Shown piece by piece: positions 28,846 through 37,910 of a DNA stretch of 64,000 nucleotides. The notes below the pieces were generated by a model. That model was not told where the DNA came from. It was given only the letters and a program-made list of their open reading frames with translations, and did not search any database. The stretch's first letter is position 1, and every line of letters starts with the position of its first letter. This stretch comes from Lysobacter daejeonensis GH1-9 (lineage in GTDB: Bacteria; Pseudomonadota; Gammaproteobacteria; Xanthomonadales; Xanthomonadaceae): the NCBI RefSeq assembly GCF_000768355.1, contig NZ_AVPU01000002.1:62001-126000 (forward strand), read 5' to 3'. The position numbers and the translations under genes are program-made.

Positions 28846-30711
28846 ATGCTGACTTACGCACGCTGGAAGTACTTCGTCATCCTGGTCGTACTCGTGCTGA
28901 GCACGCTGTATGCGTTGCCCAACATGTACCCGCAGGACAGTTCCGTGCAGGTCACCGCCAACCGCGGCGCGGTGGTGGACGAGGCATTGAAGACCCGTGT
29001 CTCGGCCGACCTGGCCAAGGCGGGGGTCACGCCCAAGCTGGTCGAGATCGACAAGGGCAACCTGCTGGTGCGCCTGAATGACCCGGATGCGCAGGGCAAG
29101 GCGGCCGACGTGCTGCGCCCGGCCCTGGGCAACGAGTACACCGTCGCGCTGAACCTGGCATCCACCGTGCCGGCGTGGCTGGAGAAGATCGGTGCCCGCG
29201 CCATGACGCTGGGCCTGGACCTGCAAGGTGGCGTGCACTTCACCATGCAGGTGGACCAGAAGGCGACGATCGAGAAGCGACTGGACGCCACCGCGGAAGG
29301 CATCCGCGCGCAACTGCGCGACAGCCGCATCCGCTACGAGTCGGTGGAGCGCCGCGCCAACAACACCGTGGTCGCCACGCTCTCCAGCCCGGCGGACGCC
29401 GTGAAGGTGCGCGAGCTGCTGCTCACCAGCCAGCAGGGCATGCAGGTGGATGCGGAGGGCAACATCGTGACGGTGTTGCTGCCGGAGGCGGAAATCAAGC
29501 GCCTGGCCATCGAGGCGATCGAGCAGAACGTCGGCACTTTGCGCAACCGCATCAACTCGCTTGGCGTGGCTGAGCCAATCATCCAGCGCCAGGGCGAGGA
29601 TCGCATCGTGGTCCAGCTGCCCGGCGTGCAGGACACCGCGCAGGCCAAGCGCGTGCTGGGTGCCACCGCCACCCTGGAATACCGCGCGGCGCTCGAGGGC
29701 AATGCCTACGACGCAGTGGCCAGCGGCATCATTCCGCCCGACGCCAAGCTCTATTACCGCACCGAGAAGGGTCCGGACGGCAAGCCGATGCCGATCCTGC
29801 TCAGCAAGCGCGTGATCGCCACCGGTGACCAGCTCGTCCGCGCAACCTCGATGTTCGATTCGCAATCGGGTTCGCCGGCGGTATCGGTGACCCTGAACAG
29901 TGCGGGCGGCCAGCGCATGTTCGACTTCACCTCCAACAACGTCGGCAAGCCGATGGCGGTGGTGTACATCGAGCGCATCCCCGAGGTGCGCATGGTCGAC
30001 GGGCAGGAAGTCCGCACCACCCGCGTAAGCGAGGAAGTGATCTCGGTCGCCACCATCAACGGCGTTTTCGGAAAGGACTTCCAGACCACCGGCCTGGAGA
30101 GCGCCCAGTTCGCCACCGACCTGGCCCGCCAGATCCGTTCCGGCTCGCTTGCCGCGCCGATGGACTTCATCGAAGAGCGCATCGTAGGCCCCAGCCTGGG
30201 CCGTGAGAACGTGGAGCGCGGCATGCGCGCCGTGGCGTTCTCGTTCCTGTTCGCGCTGGGCTTCTTCCTGGTTTATTACCGCATGTTCGGTGTGATCACC
30301 TGCCTGGCATTGCTGATCAACATGCTGGCACTGATCGCGGTGATGTCGCTGTTCGGTGCGACGCTGACCCTGCCGGGCCTGGCAGGCATCGCGCTGACGG
30401 TCGGCATGTCGGTGGACGCCAACGTACTGATCAACGAGCGCATACGCGAAGAGCTGCGAGCGGGCGTGCCGCCGCAGGCCGCCATTGCCACCGGTTACGA
30501 AAAGGCTTCGGGCACGATTGCCGACGCCAACCTGACCGCGATCCTGGCCGGCGTGGCGCTGTTCGCCTTCGGCACCGGCCCGGTGAAGGGCTTCGCGATC
30601 TCCACCATCGTCGGCATCCTGACCTCGATGTATACCGCGGTCTCGGTCTCGCGTGGCATCGCCACGTTGATCTACGGCGGCCGCCGCAAGCTCAAGTCCA
30701 TCGCTATCTGA
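28846..30711 (+). CDS. secD: Protein translocase subunit SecD
   Basis: 621 aa. Uses the proton gradient to help pull proteins across the membrane. N-terminal TM (YFVILVVLVLSTLYALPNMYP), the large periplasmic P1 domain with LGLDLQGGVHFTMQVD, then five further TM segments containing GMSVDANVLINERIREEL and the terminal GFAISTIVGILTSMYTAVSVS. Length as expected. Sixteen bp from secF. Confidence 0.97.
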   Translation: MLTYARWKYFVILVVLVLSTLYALPNMYPQDSSVQVTANRGAVVDEALKTRVSADLAKAGVTPKLVEIDKGNLLVRLNDPDAQGKAADVLRPALGNEYTVALNLASTVPAWLEKIGARAMTLGLDLQGGVHFTMQVDQKATIEKRLDATAEGIRAQLRDSRIRYESVERRANNTVVATLSSPADAVKVRELLLTSQQGMQVDAEGNIVTVLLPEAEIKRLAIEAIEQNVGTLRNRINSLGVAEPIIQRQGEDRIVVQLPGVQDTAQAKRVLGATATLEYRAALEGNAYDAVASGIIPPDAKLYYRTEKGPDGKPMPILLSKRVIATGDQLVRATSMFDSQSGSPAVSVTLNSAGGQRMFDFTSNNVGKPMAVVYIERIPEVRMVDGQEVRTTRVSEEVISVATINGVFGKDFQTTGLESAQFATDLARQIRSGSLAAPMDFIEERIVGPSLGRENVERGMRAVAFSFLFALGFFLVYYRMFGVITCLALLINMLALIAVMSLFGATLTLPGLAGIALTVGMSVDANVLINERIREELRAGVPPQAAIATGYEKASGTIADANLTAILAGVALFAFGTGPVKGFAISTIVGILTSMYTAVSVSRGIATLIYGGRRKLKSIAI

Positions 30712-30727
30712 CGGGAAGCGCACGACC

Positions 30728-31690
30728 ATGAAACCGTTCAATGTTTTCCCGTATGACAGCAACTTCAACTTCATGCGTCTGCGCTGGGTGTCGCTGTCGC
30801 TGGCGCTGGGTTTGCTGTTGGTCTCCATCGGTGCGATGGCGTTCAAGGGCTTCAACTTCGCCCTCGATTTCACCGGCGGCACCGTCACCGAGCTGCGCTT
30901 CGAGCGGCCGGTGGACATCGACGATGTGCGTTCGCGCCTGGACAACGCCGGCTTCTCAGGCGCCCAGGTGCAGACCTTCGGCTCGGGCAACGACCTGCTG
31001 ATCCGCCTGCAGCCCAAGGAGGGCAGTGAGCCGGGTGCCGACGAACAGCACAACACCGCGCAGGCCGTGCAGAAGGCGTTGGCCTTCGAAGGCAACGCCG
31101 GCAAGGTGCTGCGCAGCGAGTTCGTCGGCCCGCAGGTCGGCAAGGACCTGGCGCAGAACGGCGTGTGGGCGCTGATCTTCGTGGTCGTCGGCTTCCTGAT
31201 GTACATCTCGTTCCGGTTCGAGAAGAAGTTCGCCGTCTCGGCCGTGCTCACCACCCTGCACGACGTGGTGGTGGTGCTGGGCTGGTTTGCGATCACCGGC
31301 CGCGAGTTCGACCTGACCGTGCTCGCCGGTGTGCTGTCGGTGATGGGCTTCTCGATCAACGACACCATCGTGGTGTTTGACCGCGTGCGCGAGAACTTCC
31401 GTTCGATGCGCGCCGACCCGGTGTCGATCCTGAACACCTCCATCAACCAGACCCTGTCGCGTACCGTGATCACTTCGGTGGTGGCTCTGCTGACCGTGGT
31501 GGCGTTGTATGTCTACGGCGGCGGTTCGCTTGAAGGCATGGCCGAGGCGATGATCGTCGGCATCGTGCTGGGCACCATCTCCTCGATCTTCGTGGCGGCG
31601 CCGCTGCTGACCTTGGGGCCGTTGAAGGTCACCAAGCAGGACCTGATGCCCAAGGCGAAGGACGAGGCTGCGCTGGCGCGCCGCCCGTAA
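30728..31690 (+). CDS. secF: Protein translocase subunit SecF
   Basis: 320 aa. Six-TM partner of SecD: FNFALDFTGGTVTELRFERP in the periplasmic domain, later TVLAGVLSVMGFSINDTIVVFDRVREN and LNTSINQTLSRTVITS. Complete. A terminator at 31716-31739 closes the operon. Confidence 0.97.
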   Translation: MKPFNVFPYDSNFNFMRLRWVSLSLALGLLLVSIGAMAFKGFNFALDFTGGTVTELRFERPVDIDDVRSRLDNAGFSGAQVQTFGSGNDLLIRLQPKEGSEPGADEQHNTAQAVQKALAFEGNAGKVLRSEFVGPQVGKDLAQNGVWALIFVVVGFLMYISFRFEKKFAVSAVLTTLHDVVVVLGWFAITGREFDLTVLAGVLSVMGFSINDTIVVFDRVRENFRSMRADPVSILNTSINQTLSRTVITSVVALLTVVALYVYGGGSLEGMAEAMIVGIVLGTISSIFVAAPLLTLGPLKVTKQDLMPKAKDEAALARRP

Positions 31691-31715
31691 CCCCTCGCGT
31701 ATCGCCTGACCGGAG

Positions 31716-31739
31716 GAGGCCGCCCTTGGCGGCCTCTTT
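31716..31739 (+). terminator. Terminator of the sec operon
   Basis: Stem GAGGCCGCC/GGCGGCCTC with loop CTT and then TTT, 26 bp behind the secF stop. Confidence 0.8.
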
Positions 31740-31775
31740 CCGTTGTAGTGGTCATCTCCGGAGGGAGTGGCCGCG

Positions 31776-33608
31776 ATGCAACCGTCAATCCTGTCTGGAC
31801 GTGCCCGGCGCCTGGCAAGCGCCCTGGTTTGCGGCTTTCTGCTGGTGCTTGCGGCATCGTCGGCTGCCGCACAAACCTACCGGTTCAGCAACGTCGAGCG
31901 CGTCGTCGCCATCGGTGACGTGCATGGCGCCTACCCCGAGTTCGTGCAGGTACTCAAGGGCACGGGGCTGGTGGATGCCAACCTGCATTGGACTGGCGGA
32001 CGCACGCACCTGGTGTCGACCGGCGACCTGTTCAGTCGGGGCGACCGGGCGCTGGAAGTCGTTGAGCTGCTCATGCGCCTGCAGGGCGAAGCCGTGTCGG
32101 CGGGTGGGGCCGTGCACGCCCTGCTGGGCAACCACGAGGTGATGTCCCTCACGGGTGACCTGCGTTATGTCAGCCCGGGGGAGTTCGCCACCTATGCCAC
32201 CCAGGACGGAGCGCGGCGCGATGCCGCCATCGGCGCCCGCCCGGGCTACCTGGAACGCATGCAGGCACTGGCGCCCGACGGGCGCATCGGCAGGTGGCTG
32301 CTGCAGCGACCGGTCATGATCGTGATCAACGACGACCTGTTCGTGCACGGCGGGTTGTCGGACAAGCTGGCAGGGAAAACGCTGGAACAGGTCAATGCCA
32401 GCGCCATCGGAGACGTGCGTACCTTCGCCTCGAGTTGGCATGCCCTGGTGGCCGGTGGTGCCCTGCAGCCCACCGACGATTTCGACCGCATCCTGGCGGC
32501 CGCCAACGTCCTTGCGACAGCTCCCGTCGTGGCCGGCGAGCCGCCGTCGCCGCTGCAGGCGCCCGCGCAAGCCATCGTGGCAGCCGTGAAGGGCTTGCCG
32601 TTCCAGTCCAACGGACCCGTCTGGTATCGGGGCAGTTCCGTCTGCCATCCCTACACCGAATCCGAGGTGGTCCGGGCGGCCTTGCGTTCGCTGGGAGCGC
32701 AACGCGTGGTGGTAGGGCACACGCCCACGCTGGATCACCACGTCAGCCTGCGCCTGGAGGCGCAGGTGGCACGCATCGACACCGGCATGAACAAGGCGGC
32801 GTACGAAGGCATCCCCGCGGCCCTGGTGATCGAGCGCGGGGTCACCCGCGCGTTCCACCTGGGCGAGGGCATGGTTGCGCCGCGCACCGAGCTCAACCGT
32901 GAATGGGCGCGTCCCTACGGCATGAGCGATGCCCAACTGGAAGACTTCCTGCTCAATGCACCCATCACCCAGGATGAAGCCTTGGACCTCGGCGTGACCA
33001 ATCCACGCCGTCTGACATTGGAGCGCGACGGAAAGCGGATCCGCGCCGTGTTCAAGACCTTCGACAGCGACCCGGAGATCCGACCCAACGGTCGCTGGGA
33101 GCGGCGCTACGACAAGGCGGACCGCTACCTGTATGAAATCGCGGCCTACAGGCTCGATCGCATCCTCGGCCTGCAGATGGTGCCGGTGGCGGTGGAGCGC
33201 CGCGTGGACGGGCAACGCGGGCTGGTCCAGTACTGGGTGGAGGGCGCGCACAACGAGACCGAGCGCATCCAACAGAAGCTGCAGTACGACACCGATTGCA
33301 GTTATGCGCGGCAGCACCAGCTGATCAACGCGTTTGACGTGCTGGTCCACAACCTGGACCGCAACACCGGCAACATCCTGTACGACCGTGAATGGCAGGC
33401 GTGGATGATCGACCACAGCCGAGCGTTCAGCACGGAGGAAGGACGGCCACCGGAACTGCGCAAGACACCCATCGTGGTGTCGCCCCAACTGCGCGCGGCG
33501 CTGGCCAATGTCACCGAAGCAAGGCTGGCGCCACTGGCACCGTATCTGCACATCCGCCAGATCCGGGCGCTGGTGGCGCGTGCCCAGGCGCTGCGCACCT
33601 CGCCTTGA
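31776..33608 (+). CDS. Exported calcineurin-like phosphatase fused to a kinase-like domain
   Basis: 610 aa from ATG 31776 (GAGGGA nine bases upstream). Signal peptide LASALVCGFLLVLAASSAAA. Residues ~35-330 are a metallophosphoesterase of the Shewanella-like phosphatase type: AIGDVHGAY, STGDLFSRGD, LLGNHEVM, FVHGGLS, VVVGHTPT. Residues ~390-605 look like a PI3/4-kinase- or HipA-like fold: a lysine in RAVFKTFD (K427), a helix Glu (YLYEIAAYRLDRI), HNLDRNTGN (D528, N533) and a metal-binding aspartate in MIDHSRAF (D546). The combination and the exported location are unusual, and substrate is unknown. Confidence 0.8.
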   Translation: MQPSILSGRARRLASALVCGFLLVLAASSAAAQTYRFSNVERVVAIGDVHGAYPEFVQVLKGTGLVDANLHWTGGRTHLVSTGDLFSRGDRALEVVELLMRLQGEAVSAGGAVHALLGNHEVMSLTGDLRYVSPGEFATYATQDGARRDAAIGARPGYLERMQALAPDGRIGRWLLQRPVMIVINDDLFVHGGLSDKLAGKTLEQVNASAIGDVRTFASSWHALVAGGALQPTDDFDRILAAANVLATAPVVAGEPPSPLQAPAQAIVAAVKGLPFQSNGPVWYRGSSVCHPYTESEVVRAALRSLGAQRVVVGHTPTLDHHVSLRLEAQVARIDTGMNKAAYEGIPAALVIERGVTRAFHLGEGMVAPRTELNREWARPYGMSDAQLEDFLLNAPITQDEALDLGVTNPRRLTLERDGKRIRAVFKTFDSDPEIRPNGRWERRYDKADRYLYEIAAYRLDRILGLQMVPVAVERRVDGQRGLVQYWVEGAHNETERIQQKLQYDTDCSYARQHQLINAFDVLVHNLDRNTGNILYDREWQAWMIDHSRAFSTEEGRPPELRKTPIVVSPQLRAALANVTEARLAPLAPYLHIRQIRALVARAQALRTSP

Positions 33609-33626
33609 TCGAAACGATGCTGGCAA

Positions 33627-35036
33627 TCAGGTGCGCCGCTCACCCGCGCGAATATAGACGTCGTGCAGCAGGCCGGGTTTCGGGGTGGGCCGGGTATCCG
33701 TATGGGCCTGCACGGCGCGCGCATGCTCCCGGCCAATGAGCACCGACACCGCCAACGCCACGAGTGCCAGAGCGAGGTTGAACAGCATGATCGTGCCCAT
33801 TGCCAGTTCCAGCCACTGCGCGGCCACGAAGATCGTCACCGCATGCAGCAGGTCGCCGAAGCGCCAGAAGAAGGTGTCGATCGTCGTCTTGCCCACGTAC
33901 TTCTGCTGGCGGTTCAGTGGCAGGAACAGCGAATGGCAACTGGTGCCGTGCAACGAGTAGTTCATGCCGTTCTCCGCGATCATGGTTACGCGGATCAGGG
34001 CAAACACCGGCATCCATGCCATCAGGCCATAGTTGGCCACCATCACCAGCGGCAACATCACCAGTGCCGCCCGCACGCCCAGGTGCTTGAGCACGCGCGA
34101 CACCACGAACATCTGCAGGAATAGCTGCAGCACGCTGATCCAGGCAAAGTAATCGCCGTAGAACTGGCCGATGACTTCGCGCTCGGCGTCCACGTTGCCC
34201 GTGCCCACGCGCTGGGCAGCGTACTCCTCGACGAAGCTGGCAAGAATGAAGCCACCCGTGGAGTTGATCCAGTTGATCAGCGCGACGAAGAACGCGATCA
34301 GCAGCAGGTAGCGGTTGCGCAGCACCACGTCGAAGCTGGACCGCAATTCGCCAAGTCCCCGTGGCCTGTTGGACTGCGCTGGCGCCTCGTCCTGGGCACG
34401 CGATTCAGTGGGCACGCTTCGCTCCACGTACACGCTCAGGCACAGCGCCGCCCCCAGCAGCGCGGCGGCGACCAGCATGAGCGGAAATGGCCCGATCGCC
34501 GCGATCAGCCATCCCGACAGACGACTGCCGCACCACGCGCCCAGTGCCGCACCGACCGCGATGATCGCGAACAGGCGCTGGCCACTGCGGATGTTGAAAA
34601 GGTCGGCCGCAAAGGCCCAGAACTGCGCCACCACCATCACGCTGAAGACGCCCACCCAGATGAAGAACGGCACCGCAATGGCCACGCCCGCGGCGCCAAG
34701 GCCACAGAACACAAGCAGGTTGGCGATGAAGAATCCCATCACCCAGCGCAGCACGGTGGATTTTCCGCTGCTGCCGTCGAGGTGGTCGAAAAGTAATTTG
34801 TACAGCGGGATCAGGAAGATCAGCGTCAGCGCCACGGCGCCCACGGCATAGCTGCGCACCACCGAGGTGCCCTCGGCCAGGATCAGTGCCTCGCGCAGGG
34901 GGCGGATGAGGTAGTAGCCAAGCAGCACCAGGAACACCTGGGTGACCATCAGCGCGATGCTGCGACCTTCGCCGGGCCGAACCGTGGCCAGCAGATGCAG
35001 GACGCGTTCCAGCGGTGAGAGTTCGGAGGTACGCAT
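33627..35036 (-). CDS. NTP/NDP-exchange-type transporter
   Basis: 469 aa from ATG 35036 (minus). Twelve probable TM segments. The start VFLVLLGYYLIRPLREALIL and the repeated pattern FWAFAADLFNIRSGQRLFAIIAVGAALGA (the FW--A-D-F---QA-R-F segment, shortened here in part) are those of the ATP/ADP carrier-like family (Npt/Tlc), found in chloroplasts, obligate intracellular bacteria and, as a distinct branch, free-living bacteria. Later NSLHGTSCH-type and KTTIDTFFWRFGDLLHA segments agree. The substrate is not predictable; it may not be a nucleotide. It converges with the phosphatase-kinase gene, ends 18 bp apart. Confidence 0.7.
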   Translation of the reverse strand: MRTSELSPLERVLHLLATVRPGEGRSIALMVTQVFLVLLGYYLIRPLREALILAEGTSVVRSYAVGAVALTLIFLIPLYKLLFDHLDGSSGKSTVLRWVMGFFIANLLVFCGLGAAGVAIAVPFFIWVGVFSVMVVAQFWAFAADLFNIRSGQRLFAIIAVGAALGAWCGSRLSGWLIAAIGPFPLMLVAAALLGAALCLSVYVERSVPTESRAQDEAPAQSNRPRGLGELRSSFDVVLRNRYLLLIAFFVALINWINSTGGFILASFVEEYAAQRVGTGNVDAEREVIGQFYGDYFAWISVLQLFLQMFVVSRVLKHLGVRAALVMLPLVMVANYGLMAWMPVFALIRVTMIAENGMNYSLHGTSCHSLFLPLNRQQKYVGKTTIDTFFWRFGDLLHAVTIFVAAQWLELAMGTIMLFNLALALVALAVSVLIGREHARAVQAHTDTRPTPKPGLLHDVYIRAGERRT

Positions 35037-35076
35037 GGTTGCACCCGGGCAGGCGAGGGCCGTACGGGTGCATACA

Positions 35077-35109
35077 GAAAAAGGCCGCGGCGATGACACC
35101 GCGGCCTTT
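35077..35109 (-). terminator. Terminator of suhB
   Basis: An 11-bp stem (AAAGGCCGCGG/CCGCGGCCTTT) with an eight-base loop; on the minus strand it is followed by TTTTC. It lies 64 bp behind the suhB stop and 41 bp before the transporter start, so it also insulates the transporter. Confidence 0.8.
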
Positions 35110-35172
35110 CGTCAGGCGTGGTCGCCGCTTCAGGTGCGGCGGTGGCGTTGCCGGGTTAACCCGGCACGGGTA

Positions 35173-36003
35173 TCAGTCGAACGCCGCGGCGTAGCCGGTG
35201 TTGACGATGCGCTGCTGCAGCACCTCGGCCACGCGCACGTTGCCGGCCACCAGCGGACGCGGGTTGATGCCGCGCACGTCCATCGGGCCGGTGGTGCGGC
35301 CGCGGAAGTCGCAGACCTTGCCGCCAGCCTCGCGCACCATCAGCGCACCGGCGGCGATGTCCCACGGCTTCACCCCTGCCTCGAAGTAGGCGTCGGCGCG
35401 GCCGCAGGCCACGTAGGCCAGGTCCAGCGCGGCCGAGCCGGTGCGGCGGATGTCCTCGGCCTCGGTCAGCAGGCTGTCCACGCACTTGAGCTGGGCGCTG
35501 GCGCGGGAACGCTCACGCGGCGGGAAGCCGGTGATGATCATTGCGCCGTTGAGGTCCTTGCGGTCGGCCACGCGCACGCGCTTCTCGTTGAGCTGGCAGC
35601 CGCTGCCACGGCTGGCGGTGAACAGTTCGTTGCGCAGCGGGTCGAAGATCACGCCGTGGATCGGCTCGCCGGCTTCCACCAGCGCGATGGACACGCAGAA
35701 GTGCGGGATGCCGCGCAGGTAGTTGCTGGTGCCGTCCAGCGGGTCGATGACCCACACGTAGCGGGCATTGTTCTGGGCGCCGTTGAGCGGGCCGCTTTCC
35801 TCGCCGAGGATGCCGTAGTCCGGGGTGGAGCGACGGAATTCCTTGATGATCTCCTTCTCGGCCAGGCTATCGACTTCGCTGGCGAAGTCCATGCGGTCCT
35901 TTTCCACCACGTTCAGCGCGTCCAGCTTGTACATGTGGCGCAACAGCACGTTGCCGGCGGCGCGGGCGGCCTTGACCATGAGGGTGACGGCGGGTTTCTG
36001 CAT
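35173..36003 (-). CDS. suhB: Inositol-1-monophosphatase SuhB
   Basis: 276 aa. Mg-dependent phosphatase; in E. coli the same protein also takes part in ribosomal RNA antitermination. Metal sites: [26 protein letters not shown], and later [17 protein letters not shown] with DFRG. Length as expected. It is divergent from trmJ (96 bp apart), a typical gammaproteobacterial pairing. Confidence 0.95.
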   Translation of the reverse strand: MQKPAVTLMVKAARAAGNVLLRHMYKLDALNVVEKDRMDFASEVDSLAEKEIIKEFRRSTPDYGILGEESGPLNGAQNNARYVWVIDPLDGTSNYLRGIPHFCVSIALVEAGEPIHGVIFDPLRNELFTASRGSGCQLNEKRVRVADRKDLNGAMIITGFPPRERSRASAQLKCVDSLLTEAEDIRRTGSAALDLAYVACGRADAYFEAGVKPWDIAAGALMVREAGGKVCDFRGRTTGPMDVRGINPRPLVAGNVRVAEVLQQRIVNTGYAAAFD

Positions 36004-36099
36004 GGCAACGGGCCTCTCGTGGCTGAGGTTGGGGTCGGACTGGCGGCGATAAAGAACGATCCGGCTCTGGGCCGGCCGACCAGTTTACCATTACCGGCG

Positions 36100-36894
36100 A
36101 TGAACACCGCCCCCAACGAAATCGCCGGCCGCCTGCGCATCGTCCTGGTCGGCACCCAGCACCCCGGCAACATCGGCTCCGCGGCCCGGGCCATCAAGAC
36201 GATGGGCCTGTCGCGATTGGTGTTGGTGGCCCCCGAGAAGGCCCCCAACGCCGAGTCCTACGCGCTGGCCGCCGGCGCCGACGATGTGCTGGGCGCCGCC
36301 GAGACCCATGCCAGCCTGGCCGATGCCGTGGCCGACTGTCATTTCGTGCTGGGCTGCACCGCGCGAAGCCGCCGCGTGGCATTGGATGAGCTGATGCCGG
36401 CCGAGGCCGCCGCGCGGGCCGTCGCCCGGGCCACGGAGGGGGGCGAGGTGGCGCTGGTGTTCGGCCGCGAGCGGACCGGCCTGGACAATGACGAGTTGCA
36501 GCTGTGCCACGCGGCGGTGCACATCCCGGCCAACCCCGAGTACAGCTCGCTGAACCTGGCGATGGCGGTGCAGGTGCTGTCCTATGAACTGCGGCTGGCG
36601 TTGCTGGGCCTTGGTGGCCGCGCGCACACGGTGATGCCGACCACCGTCGAAGCCACGCCCGGCGCACCCGCCGATCCGCCCGCCTCCCACGCCCAGTTGG
36701 AGGGCTTCTTCGGCCAGTTGGGCGACGTGCTGGACCTGATCGACTTCCACAAGGGTCGGGTGCCGGAATCGGCCATGCGTAAGCTGCGCCGCCTGTTCCT
36801 GCGGGCGGACCTGGACGAGCGCGAGGTCCGCCTGTTGCGCGGCATCCTGGCCGACGTGGAGCGCACTGCCCGGCTGGGCCCCAAGACGGTTTGA
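36100..36894 (+). CDS. trmJ: tRNA (cytidine/uridine-32-2'-O)-methyltransferase TrmJ
   Basis: 264 aa from ATG 36100. SPOUT-class enzyme methylating position 32 of tRNAs. Hallmarks IVLVGTQHPGNIGSAARAIKTMGL, LVFGRERTGLDNDEL, and the knot-forming IPANPEYSSLNLAMAVQVLSYEL. The C-terminal ~80 residues are the dimer-stabilising helices (RKLRRLFLRADLDEREVRLLRGI). Intact. Confidence 0.96.
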   Translation: MNTAPNEIAGRLRIVLVGTQHPGNIGSAARAIKTMGLSRLVLVAPEKAPNAESYALAAGADDVLGAAETHASLADAVADCHFVLGCTARSRRVALDELMPAEAAARAVARATEGGEVALVFGRERTGLDNDELQLCHAAVHIPANPEYSSLNLAMAVQVLSYELRLALLGLGGRAHTVMPTTVEATPGAPADPPASHAQLEGFFGQLGDVLDLIDFHKGRVPESAMRKLRRLFLRADLDEREVRLLRGILADVERTARLGPKTV

Positions 36895-36977
36895 TGCGTC
36901 CGGGGTCCCAAATGGCCCGCCACGCTATACCCGCCGGCACCGGTTTCGTTTAGGCTGCCAAACGGTCTGGCATCTGG

Positions 36978-37910
36978 ATGTGCTCCTTGATCGTTCAGCT
37001 TCGCGTCGTCGCCCTGGTCCTGTTTGGATTTGCCTGCGGCGCGCTGTTCCCGGTCAAGGCCGCCTCGGACGACGGCGTGCTCGTGCTGGGCCGAATCAGC
37101 GACAACCCGCAGGAGCACTACGAGCAGCTCAAGCCGCTGCTCGACTACGTGGTGCCGCGGATGGCCGACGTGGGCATTCGCGAAGGCCATATCCTGATGG
37201 CCAAGGACGCGCACCAGATGGCCAGTTACCTGCGCCGGGGCCGCGTGGACTGGGTCACCGAAACGGCCGCCTCCGCGGTACTGCTGCAGGAGCGGGCTGG
37301 CGCCGAGCCGATACTGCTCACCGAGCGTGACGGCACCAGTTACTACCACAGCGTGTTCTTCGCCCGGCGCGACAGCGGAATCCGCTCGTTGGGGGACCTG
37401 CGCGGCCACAACGTGGCCTTCCAGCGTCCTTCCTCGACCAGCGCGTACTACGTGCCCGCCGCCGAGCTGCTTACGCGCGGCATGCGACTGGAGATCCTGC
37501 TGGCGCCGACCGACGGCGTGGCCTCGCAGGAAGTCGGTTACCTCTTCGCGCGTTCGGAACTGAACATCTCCACCTGGGTGCACAAGCGTCTGGTGGACGC
37601 AGGGGTCATGAGCAACCTTGACTGGGACAATCCCCGGCACATGCCCCCCAGCTTTGCGCGTGACTTCGTCATCATCGGCAAGTCGGAGCCATATCCCCGG
37701 GCGCTGGAACTGGTGCGTGGCGACCTGGACGAACGGGTGCGGCAGCGGCTCGAGCAGGTGCTGGCCGACGCCGCGGCGGATCCGGACGCGAGCGAGGCCC
37801 TCCTCAAATTCTTCAAGACCACCCGTTTCCTGCCGCTTGATAAGCAGGCGGGTGAATCGCTCCGGCGCCTCGCCACGGGCATCGACCGCGTACGACGGGA
37901 GGTCGAATGA
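36978..37910 (+). CDS. PhnD-like periplasmic binding protein
   Basis: 310 aa. Signal peptide-like start (VVALVLFGFACGALFPVKAA). A type II periplasmic binding fold of the phosphonate-binding group: VLGRISDNPQEHYEQLKPLL, VDWVTETAASAVLLQ, YYHSVFFARRDSGIRSLGDLRGHNVAFQRPSSTSAY (read as separate segments). Its last four bases overlap the GGDEF-EAL gene and no ABC transporter genes are beside it. So it is more likely the sensory partner of that protein than a transport component. Confidence 0.8.
   Translation: MCSLIVQLRVVALVLFGFACGALFPVKAASDDGVLVLGRISDNPQEHYEQLKPLLDYVVPRMADVGIREGHILMAKDAHQMASYLRRGRVDWVTETAASAVLLQERAGAEPILLTERDGTSYYHSVFFARRDSGIRSLGDLRGHNVAFQRPSSTSAYYVPAAELLTRGMRLEILLAPTDGVASQEVGYLFARSELNISTWVHKRLVDAGVMSNLDWDNPRHMPPSFARDFVIIGKSEPYPRALELVRGDLDERVRQRLEQVLADAAADPDASEALLKFFKTTRFLPLDKQAGESLRRLATGIDRVRREVE

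Noticed and set aside
28411..31473. A 1020-codon minus-strand frame across yajC-secD-secF
   Set aside because: Antisense shadow; its translation is His/Arg/Gln-rich without any domain, while the + strand carries intact SecD and SecF.
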